Positions 36,136-45,325 of a stretch of 64,000 nt of DNA are shown here, one piece after another. Each line of letters starts with the position of its first letter. Position 1 is the stretch's first letter. The DNA comes from Cryptomeria japonica. Lineage: Eukaryota > Streptophyta > Pinopsida > Cupressales > Cupressaceae. The stretch is from positions 605,662,177 to 605,726,176 of the forward strand of contig NC_081405.1 of NCBI RefSeq assembly GCF_030272615.1, written 5' to 3'. Both the position numbers and the translations under genes were made by a program. The notes beneath the pieces are model-generated. The model was given only the letters and a program-made list of their open reading frames with translations, had not been told where the DNA came from and searched no databases.

Positions 36136-37639
36136 TAAACTGCCCTGAAATATTTTGACTTGGTTGTTTTTCTGCAATTTTGGAATTTTGCCTTGAGATT
36201 TTAGTGTTGATAGATGATTTTCTGAAATAATGAATGAAAGCATGGCACCAAAGAGACAACCATTTTGCTTAATCTAAGCAATAAGTGTATGTTCTATGAG
36301 GATGTGTTCAAATCCCCAATGTTTCAACAGGTTTAGATATAACATGTACTTCAATCAGACTCTTTATTCAAGGGTCATAAGCAATATCATATCCCACTAG
36401 TCTCGATACTCCGTCAGCTCAAACAGTCGTGTCACCCCCTAAGGGGCACCTGTTTTTTTGCCTTTTGCTAAAAATTAACCCAAAGTGAATTGTTTCTCAG
36501 TTGAGTAGTTATCTTGGGAGATATATGGTGAGCGATCTTGGGGGCGGATTCTTCCCCACCCTTGCACTATGATATTGTAAATGTCTGGTTACTGACTCGG
36601 CTCAAAGTTTCTATGCTAAGGTTTGTAATCAAGCTTCATGTTCAGTCGTCGGTGATAAACTCCCTTAGGAGGCTTCCCAACCTTTAGAACAAAGGCTTTA
36701 CATATCTCAAGGATACTGGGGGAAGGCTAATCGCTGTGCGCAACCGTTGAAAAGGATTTTCATCACTTTCCACTTTTGATTATAGTGGGTTGGAACACTT
36801 GGCTTCAAAGTTGTTTCCCACTTCACACTGGCCAAAGAATGACTTTAAGAGTTTTTCAACCCCTCGGGAAGGCAAGCCTGCTAAAGGATGTAAATGCTTG
36901 AAGTACAAAAAGCTTAAGAGTGGTTTGGCTTTTTGATCACCCAATTAAGGGGATAGCATATACCTTCCACTTTCGAGACAAAGCACACGAGTTCTTTTTA
37001 TCCCTTCAAAGCAATGATTTGTTAATCCTAGATGGAGATGTTGCTCCACGAAAACATGGTGTTCTTTTTAACTTTTCAACACAATGATTTTCTAATCTGA
37101 AAAGAAGAACTTGGTCAACAAAATGAACACGATGTTTTGTCAACAAAAGAAATCAAGCGAAAGGGGAAGATTTTCCCTCTTTCGTTGCAAAATAAAAGAC
37201 TTTTGAGCCTTGGTGTGATTCTTTACTTTGCTAAAACCTAAGATGGATCCTTTTATACACTAAAGGATGGTGAAGTTCTTTTTAATCCATTTGTTTGCAA
37301 AACTTTGAAAAACAAAATTAATTTGTTCCTTTTACAACCCAATGTAAAAAAAATTCTCTCCTAGAAAAGCAAGGAAAAATTTGTTTTGTGGTTCTTTTTA
37401 AAGCCCAAAATAAAAGTGAGTTCAGTTTTAAGAAGAATTAAAAGAATTTCAAATTTTAACTAACTTAACTAAGTTAGTAAAAACTTTAAACTATCTTAAT
37501 GGTCCTAAATTGAGCTCCTATCTACAAGAAATTTGTTAGAACCCTACAAAATAACAAGTAAAATCGTTAGACAATCTGTGGACTTTAACAAGTCTAAATT
37601 TTTCACATTCGGTTACAGTTTCTAGTTTTTGCTTCAATC

Positions 37640-37905
37640 TGTGATGCGCTACAGAACAAACTATACGTGCTACAAGGTAATATGGATGCGCTATCAAAAA
37701 GGCCTGACGCGCTGAACTGTGTTTCAGATGTTCTACTCTATTTTTCTCCTGCACTGAGACCTACAGGAAAGTATTAGTGGGGATGATGCGTTAAGGTAAA
37801 GACTGCACGCACTAGAGAATAGACCCCATGCGCTAAACAGTGCACTGGATGTGCTAAAAGATCCACCAAATGCTCTAAGTGATGTTCCCTACGCGCTAAT
37901 TCCTA
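37640..37905 (-). repeat. TTAGCGCAT motif array, leader part 2
   Basis: Three exact ATGCGCTA cores (37645, 37688, 37828) and eight or so variants (GACGCGCTGAA, ACGCGCTAATT, GATGTGCTAAAAG). It lies about 60 bp from the primer-binding site, well separated from the first array. Confidence 0.8.
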
Positions 37906-37965
37906 TTTCCTGTGTACCTGCAAAAGTGTTTATTTCTTAAAACCGATTTGATTAATGGGGTAGTA

Positions 37966-37982
37966 CCCCACAGTGGGCACCA
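37966..37982 (-). other. Primer-binding site of the giant Gypsy element
   Basis: Minus strand TGGTGCCCACTGTGGGG, four bases inside the 5' LTR, matching the TGGNGCCCACNGTGGGG form common in plant Ty3/Gypsy elements. It sets the element's orientation (minus). The priming tRNA is not assigned here. Confidence 0.8.
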
Positions 37983-37986
37983 AAAA

Positions 37987-39401
37987 TGTATGTGGGAAAA
38001 GCAGGGCGATGAAACTTAAAATGTGAAAAATGAAGTTCAAAGAGGCATGTCCACACACCCACAGGACTTCTTGGTGCAAGTTATGGAGTCATGAATAATG
38101 ACTCAACTTCCCAAGGATGGTTCCATGGTTCTCTATCTCACAAGGTCCCTCAAGCCAATGCCTTTGCTCTCAGATCACTGAGCAAAGTGGCTTAGGGATG
38201 ACAAATACAAGAACGAGGGATGCTTATAATTGATTTAGTTATGAAAATGCATCCTATCTATGCATGATTCTACAAATGCAATAAACTAGATTATAAGATG
38301 ACAAGATTAGTAGCAATACTATCCTAACATGATATACTAGTTTATGAATTAAGCTAATGATAAGGGAAATGGTCTAAAATGCTTATTAGATTTATCCCTA
38401 TAACAAAGAGAAGCTAGATGTGTTAATAAAATTGAGCATAAATGAGATACTAAAGCTTGCATGGATCCTTAAAATGGAGGAATGAGAGCTCTATTTATAG
38501 TGAAAATAGGGCAATGGATGGTCAGGATTGAAAGAGTTAATCAAGGGTCAAGTTTGAAAGTTGTCAATCCATGTTTTCAATTTTCACCAATGAAATGGTG
38601 ACAATTGTCAACATAAGGCTGGTTGAGAGGAGATGTAAGAAGCATTAAATGCTTGAGAAGACCTCATGGTTACCCTAGGAGGTAAGGGTTAAGGTTAGGT
38701 TAGGGTTATCCATTGGATAAAGCTTTTACCCAAGGGGTAAACTCTTGTGCAAAGGTTAAAGGAATAACCATGGTCAAAGCAATAAATGCTTGATGAGACC
38801 CTTGGGTTAGATGGAGTTTGAGATAGACAAAAAGTCTCTAATCATGCCACTAAGGGTTAGTTAACCATTAATGATTTGAAGACTTTGGGGACAAATTTTT
38901 AAGAGTCCTTCCAAATTTGGGGGCATTGATAAAGGCTTTAATGCCTTTTGAAGACTTTACTCCAAATTTGAGAAGTGACCTCCTCAAATTTAGGGAAAGG
39001 GGATAATGGATGGGTTTAGGTTAATTGATTAGGATTAGATGGATTCTAGAAGAAATTAGGATTAGGGTTAGGAGGCAAGTATGTAGGAAAATGCAAGTGG
39101 GTGAGGGAAAATAGAATTAATTAAAATAAATTGCTTTATTTCAATTTAGTTGCAAGTTGGGGATTTAAATAAATTAGATTTATTTAATTGGGGTAAACTA
39201 TTTAATTAAATGTGAATTTAATTAAAAGTAGAGAGAAGGGTTTTAATTAAATAAAATGATTTATTCAATTAAATGATGCAAAGAGGACTTAAGTGAATTT
39301 AACTAAATAAATTGAATAATTTACTTAATTAAATAGAGGAATGAGAATAAAATGAACATTAAATATTCATTTAGGAATATGGTCATTTTTATACGTCTAC
39401 A
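37987..39401 (-). mobile_element. 5' LTR of the giant Gypsy element
   Basis: 1415 bp, homologous to 13219-14645 with scattered substitutions and a few small indels (for example near 38930-38990 and 39080). TATA box CTATAAATAG on the minus strand at 38491-38500. Confidence 0.92.
38491..38500 (-). promoter_or_regulatory. TATA box of the giant Gypsy 5' LTR
   Basis: CTATAAATAG on the minus strand, conserved in both LTRs (13722-13731 in the other). Transcription would run leftward through leader, gag and pol. Confidence 0.65.
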
Positions 39402-40745
39402 CTTTCAATCATCACAGTCAATGAGATTACATTCTGTTGAGGTATTTTGTTGAAAGCGTGAGTGACATATTGTGCATATCGAGAAAATCATTGTATTTTG
39501 TGGGGTGACATCTCTAAAGTTTCACTGTCAAATAGTTCATGTGCCTTATCTTGCTCTCACATTTTGAATGTGTGTCTACCTCATATTGTTATAACTTCGA
39601 TATCTGACAAAAACCCATTTCTTTTTCTCTTTGATGGATGCCCATACACTATTTCAAACTTCTCATTTCAGCACGAGTGCAATGCTAGTAAAGTTCATGG
39701 ATTTCGGATATACACCTGCAACTATGAAATGCATTTGTTTGAACATTTGGAAATCTTTTTCAACATCTCCATTTTGTGCAGTCTGCAACTATTGCATCTC
39801 ATGGGACAATATGTTGCATATTCAATTTGAGTGGCTCACACACCATTGCTCTTTGTGCACATTTATGTTTGTGCTCCACATATTGCATACAATCCTATGA
39901 ACCTTAATTGAATGTTGATATTCTATCTTGGAACTCCAGTTCTTGCTAAAGAAAGATTCACAATGTTATCCTCAAGTTAGTTATAATAACTAACTCTTCT
40001 TTCACACTTTTCTTTCGGAATACAAACTTACCGATATGTTTTTCATCGATGAGATGAATATGTGCATTGGTATTTTAGTTATGTGAGATAACTCAAATAG
40101 AATCATTATGATGAGGGCTTCACTTTCGGTGATTTGTAAAAATGTTATAAGTTATCCATAGAGTTGATAATTTGTGAATGATGGCAGTTACTTTATGTCA
40201 TCAGAATGTTTGAAAACTACAACAACCTATTGATGACGTTAATAAATTGAGCTTTTGGTAACTTAATAAACTTGAAAAAGTCCCCAACTTATGAGTGAGT
40301 TATAATAACTAACTTTTCATACTTGTAATGTATCGGCATCCTTCGAAACTTGAACAACTCACTGACAAGTGAAGAACTAAGTGGAGTGAATCGGTCTCTT
40401 TCAAATCTTTGTAAACTAGCCCATAAATATCATTTTGATATGCAATTTGATGAAAGCTCTATTTTCAACAATTTAACTTATTTATTTCATTGGAAACTTG
40501 GATGGCCTGTGTAATTATGCGAAGTGACAAATCAATTTTTAATAACCGATTCATTTGGTACTTGTTGTTATACGTTTGAGAGCCTCCTTAAAAATGCCTA
40601 TGCATGACATATCGATGAGAATATCTAACAATAATCTCAATTAAATGATATGTTTATGAACACATTTGTCATTTTTGAGAGCTTTAACATTATGGTATAT
40701 CATGCAATCATGACATTCCTTGAGAAATACTTGTTATACTACCCA
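39402..40745 (-). pseudogene. PPR protein pseudogene, upstream part
   Basis: Minus-strand reading gives PPR repeats: AIVADCTKWRC for the expected NAMVAGYAQNG start, VEKDFQMFKQMHF, then SIALVLK and a GFLSDIEV piece. The last repeat reads HAFNKIPQQNVISLTVMIE, corresponding to the F-D-K-(M/I)-P-x-x-N-V-V-S-W-T motif of plant PLS-class PPR proteins. The giant Gypsy element starts directly after this, and the downstream fragment picks up with AKNGLLKEALKIY. The part right of about 39900 is much weaker (for example LKETDSLHLVLHL near 40380). Several frameshifts and stops make it a pseudogene. Confidence 0.72.
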
Positions 40746-40779
40746 CATGCCTAGTTCGTGCCTTTGCATTTCATAGCTA

Positions 40780-41990
40780 AAACCCAAAGAGCTTGTAGAT
40801 GATGGAAGATACTTTTAGTGAGGAGCTTATCAATTTGAGGAGTTTGACATGAACGTTTAAAATTTTGCAAGTTAAAAATAGGGCTAACAGGTTCTTAAAG
40901 TATAACCATGATCCCCAATTATTGGTGATACCTAACTCAGGCTTAAGGTCCTTGGGTCTGAGAAATTCCTTTGACATTGGGCTTAGATACAACCTAACCT
41001 CTTTTTGCAAAATAATTAAAAGTTTTCTTACAAAGAAATTTTCAAAGACCAAATAATTTGACTCATCCATATGTGAATCCCAAATATAGGTCCATTCCTG
41101 AACTGGAAGTTGTTCTCCTTTAGTCATGGTTACAATGTGCAAATTAGGATGTCATACCTTAAGACCTTTATATAGGAATATATGCATCGGGAGAGGGTAA
41201 TACTTGAAAACTATCAATTTTCCAAATTTTGAAATCACATAGGGCATTATGCAAACCTTGAGCCACCAAAGAGGCATAGTCAAAAGGCCTATTGATATCC
41301 CTGCTTTGGATATCCATACAAATCATCAACATCCAATTTAGAATCAAATTCCTTGCATCTGCAGCACACACTTGACACAAAGCATAGTATGTGTCTAGAA
41401 AATAATTAATAAACAAATTTGTGCTATAAGGGGTAGTTTGTTGTGGTGTGAAATTTCTATCATTCCCCTTTATGTTTGGAGGCCTGAAAGATGTCAATTT
41501 TCTCCTATTCAAGAGCTCATTCTTCTTGTACTCCATATCTAGATTATGTGGATCAATAGCCTAATCTTTGTTAGGGTTGAGCATAAACACATCGTTGATG
41601 ACATCTCCAGTGATCTCTGTTACCTTGTCACCTTCACTAGATACAATTTCTCTAGTATTAGGCTTATAAGCAGTGATTGCAACAATCAATTCAACATTCA
41701 CATAGACATAGACATTGGCACTACTATCCTTATCAAATTGCAATTCTATATATTGGGCACTAGATTTCTCTCCATCTTTTTGTTATACCCTCTTCTCTAG
41801 AAGTTGAAACCCCTCGGTGGAATCGATGCATCTCTAATTCTTGCAAAGCAGTCAATAATGAATTCATTCGGCTTGGACCCTGGCTTTGATCTCTTCTATG
41901 TCTTTGTTTATCCAGGGAATTGGATAATGATCTCCTTAGAAAAATTTCTCTTTCCCAAACTAGAGGACTCTTCTATATCTAGGGTTAGGG
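40780..41990 (-). pseudogene. Unrecognised decayed protein gene
   Basis: The minus strand reads as continuous protein-like sequence from about 41990 to 40780, about 400 codons, with open blocks 41743-41561, 41536-41168 and 41142-40777 that follow one another with only short breaks. Distinct stretches are ELIVAITAYKPNTREIVSSE, VTEITGDVINDVFMLNP, NLFINYFLDTYYALCQVC, PFDYASLVAQGLHNALCDF and LPVQEWTYIWDSHMDESNYL. I do not know the family. The general layout (a globular N-terminal domain of about 300 residues) resembles accessory ORFs of plant LTR elements such as the one at 59-62.6 kb, but I could not align the two. Confidence 0.5.
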
Positions 41991-42285
41991 TTTTATAGAG
42001 AAACTCAATGAAATAGAAATGAGAGGCCTTTTAAAATTCAGCTCAAGCTAAACCCTTTGCACTCACACAACAATAAGCAATCTAGAATTATACAGAGAAG
42101 GTCACAAGCTAATAGGAATGCAATGAAAATGCAGACGATAATTGCTTCTCAAAAACCCTAATTATGAGAGCGTGAGTATACAAAAAAATTTCAGAACATG
42201 CAGAGCATTGTAAATATAAATTAGAGAAATATTGGTGCTAAAATAGTTAAAAAATTCATATCATAATGGGAAAAATGGGTTCATG

Positions 42286-42470
42286 GTGCAGTCAAGGTAG
42301 GGAGATCCAATGAAGGACATCCCCGCCTTGCATCTCATAACACAAATCATCATGAAAGATACCGGCATAAAAAAAATACTGGGTGTAGTCAAGGTAGGGA
42401 GATCCAATCAAGGACATCCTTATCTTGTATCTCATAACACAAATCACCATGAAAGATATTGGCATAACAC
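42286..42470. repeat. Tandem duplication of about 95 bp at the LTR edge
   Basis: A block GTCAAGGTAGGGAGATCCAA through GAAAGATACCGGCATAA occurs twice in a row here, and again twice at 43538-43722 in the other LTR, so it arose before the element inserted. Confidence 0.85.
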
Positions 42471-42850
42471 AAAACACTATGCAAGATACCAGTAACAAAA
42501 CACAAGGTCTAAGTGGTAAGAAACCTTAACCGGTAGAAGCAACACACAATATAACTGGTAACAAATAAATCCATCATTACATTCAGCTACATAACTACAT
42601 AAGCCTTCAGTGGCTACACATGCTAGACCACGGCCTAGGATTAAAAAATAATTCATGCAACACAAATCTAAGATCCACAGATCTTTTGCTCAAAAAATCA
42701 GTCTTCGATAACAGTCTGCAATATTCTACACTGATCTGGACTTCAGTCTCCCCGAACTAGAATCTCTTCGGAAACTACATCTTCACTTGATCTCTATTTT
42801 CTCTGATCTTTTTCCTTTCTCTTCTCTCTAAAATGAATCTTTAAACTTTC

Positions 42851-42860
42851 CCTTTATACC
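42851..42860 (-). promoter_or_regulatory. TATA box of the short element LTR
   Basis: Minus strand GGTATAAAGG, conserved at 44074-44084 in the 5' LTR copy. Confidence 0.5.
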
Positions 42861-43199
42861 ATCTACAAGAAATAAAAACTCAATCAAGTCAGCCAAAGAC
42901 CAACCGGTTCATGATGAAACATGCAAACAATAACATGTTGGCCCAAATCACCAAGAACATCTTCCAATGTATAAAATATAATGTGGTCCTTCGGGAACAT
43001 CGGAAAAGGCTCAAAGCAACATCGCTCTACGATCCGCAAGTTACGAAAATCACCCGTAGCTTGATTCCATACACTGCAAAACCAACCGGTAAGAGCACAC
43101 CAATACTAGGCCAATACCAGGATCGATGTCTCATCGGGATCAAATCAAGGTGTTAGTTTGAACTACTCTGGTGCTCCTGCATTAGACTCTCAGGGTTAA

Positions 43200-43480
43200 T
43201 TGAAAAGTGAGACCCATCACTTGATTTGGTTCGGCAATGTACTTGCAACTGCCTTAGGGTTTCTACGGTCTGACTACAAGTTTTGGTTGCGTCTCCTTGG
43301 CGATCTACCAGTCCACCTTGCAGCATGCCTTGGTTCGGTGATTTGGTCAAGTCTCCACCCACTAAGTGCCTCAAGATCAAGCTCTAGGTTCATCGGTCTA
43401 CTTGCAAGCCTTGTACTGCCTCACGTTTGGCGATCTGAACAAGTCTACAAGTTGCCTCAACTTCCTTTCCAACCAACTAG
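43200..43480. repeat. Degenerate repeats in the internal domain of the short element
   Basis: GGTTCGGCAAT..., TTGGCGATCTACC..., GGTTCGGTGATTTGG..., GGTTCATCGG... and TTGGCGATCTGAAC... recur about every 45-60 bp, each followed by CAAG/CTTG and TGCCT. This is most of the internal region, which therefore looks like expanded repeat rather than relic coding sequence. Confidence 0.55.
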
Positions 43481-44410
43481 TACATAACTGGGTCTTCCTC
43501 GATCAATAGATTCACAAACCAACTCTGATACCACTTGGTGCAGTCAAGGTAGGGAGATCCAATGAAGGACATCCCTGCCTTGTAGCTCATAACATAAATT
43601 ACCATGAAAGATACCAGCATAACACAAAACACTTGGTGTAGTTAAGGTAGGGAGATCCAATGAAGGACATTCCCACCTTGCAGCTCATAACACAAATCAC
43701 CATGAAAGATATCGGCATAACACAAAACACTATGCAAGATACCGGCAACCGATAACAAAACACAAGGTCTAACCGGTAAGCAAGCTTAACCGATAGAAGC
43801 AACACACAATATAACTGGTAACAAATAAATCCATCATTATATTCATCTAAAGAATTACATAAGCCTTAAGTGGCTACACATGTTGGACCACAACCGAGGA
43901 TTACAAAACAATCCATGCAACACAAATCTAAGATTCGTAGATCTTTTGCTCAACAAATCGATCTCTGGTAACAGTCTGCACTGATCCGGACTTCAGTCTC
44001 CCCAAACTAGAATCTCTCTTAAAACTATATCTTCACTCATCTCTCTTCTCTTTGAAATGAATCTCTAAACTTTCCCTTTATACCATCCACAAGAAATAAC
44101 TCGATCAAGTCGGCCAAAGACCAACCGGTTCATGATGAAATGTGCAAATGACAACACGTCGACCCAAATCACCAAGAATAACTTCCAATGCATAAAATTT
44201 CACACAGTCCTCCAGGAACATCTAAAAAAGGCTCAAAGCAACATCGCTCAATGATCCGCAAGTTATAGAAATCACCTACACTTGATTCCATAAACTGCAA
44301 AACCAACCGGTAAGAGCACACCAATATTGGGCCAATACCGGGATTGATCTCTCACTGGGATCAAATCAAGGTGCCGGTTTGAACTACTCTAGTGCTCCTG
44401 CATCAGTTCA

Positions 44411-45325
44411 TTAACTACGAGCACATATGTTGGTGTGATGGTGGGAGATATTCATTGCATTTGATATTTGAACATTGGGGCCCCAACAATAAATTCTTGA
44501 TCAGTCAGTGACGAATGAGAAGTGGGCACGTAGGAAACTTAATATTTTGCATTTTTCATTTTGCCTTCAAGCCTTTGCAGCATTGTGGAGTTAGCTAGGC
44601 CATGCATTTCTTCCTAATCATGCAATCATGTGGCAATCTTAGTCCTCAATCACTTGTGAAAGTGTCTCCCTTTATCGCACTTAGAAGCAAGGAGCATAGG
44701 TCCCACACTCTTACTGTGTGGCATAGCTACCCATGCGTCCTTGTCTTATTGGTTGAAACACTTCTCATCATCCTTTGCAGGTCCTACATGCCACATTCGT
44801 AGTGGTGTTGCAGAATTAGACTTTGGATGTGCCTTCAATCAATCGTGCAATCACCCTGACCATTGATCTTGTTCAAACTATTCACTTCATAAGATGTAGA
44901 GGATGCAACCATACCAGGCCCACCTTTCCGCCATGTCAACTTATCCTTCACATGATGCTTTTTCATTGGTCCACATACATGCACAGTAAGCTCAAGAAGG
45001 TCCCACCTACCACATAAGAGATGAGGTTGCAGAGTTAGCTTTAACTAGCCCATTGATCTAATTGCACAAACATGTGTAAATACTAGTCATAGATTTGATC
45101 AAAGATAAGGGACCATTAAGCAACAAAAGAAAAGGGGCAAACCAGATAGCTAACACAAGGGGTTGATCATCAGAACTACATAATGGGCCTTAAAAGACAA
45201 CTTAAGACACTAGAAACTAGCTATCAAAGGTCACCATTAAAAAAGAACAAAAAGAGAACGCAAAACAGCTTGGACTTAGGATTTAGGGTTTTAGACTTAA
45301 AACTTTTAAAACACAGAAGATAAGC
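44411..45325. other. Gene-less AT-rich DNA
   Basis: No convincing coding sequence or repeat. It continues the host sequence interrupted by the short element. Confidence 0.45.

Larger units (their letters stand above)
34930..37965 (-). other. Long leader of the giant Gypsy element
   Basis: About 3 kb between primer site and gag with no convincing ORF; a minus-strand frame at 35322-34930 is open for 130 codons but has no recognisable domain. The leader carries two arrays of a TTAGCGCAT-like word. Long leaders, sometimes with introns or extra ORFs, are known in the giant TAT/Ogre group. Confidence 0.65.
13219..39401 (-). mobile_element. Giant TAT-like Ty3/Gypsy retrotransposon (26.2 kb with nested insertion)
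   Basis: The two LTRs (13219-14645 and 37987-39401) are clearly homologous along their length and share TG/CA ends. The minus-strand order is 5' LTR, primer site, a leader of about 3 kb, gag, protease, G-patch linker, reverse transcriptase, RNase H, a second RNase H, integrase without chromodomain, an antisense PMD gene, polypurine tract, 3' LTR. Dual RNase H, an antisense extra ORF and very large size are known traits of the TAT lineage. Without the nested element (26272-34047 plus one 5-bp duplication) it is about 18.4 kb. Flanks are 13214-13218 GTTTT and 39402-39406 CTTTC, an eroded duplication at best, but the PPR reading frame joins across the element. Many stop codons make it non-functional. 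Confidence 0.92.
42279..44410 (-). mobile_element. Complete short non-autonomous LTR element (TRIM/SMART-like), GTTCA duplication
   Basis: Element 42284-44405 (2122 bp): LTRs 42284-43184 and 43536-44405, ends TGGTGCAG and TGCAT(C/T)A, perfect target duplications GTTCA at 42279-42283 and 44406-44410. The internal region is only 351 bp and non-coding. The minus strand has TGGTATCAGAGTTGG right after the 5' LTR (43520-43534), the initiator-Met primer site, so the element runs on the minus strand. It must be mobilised in trans, presumably by a Copia element: AACCGG and similar words in its LTRs recall the Copia LTRs nearby. The LTRs are long for a classical TRIM. Confidence 0.93.
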
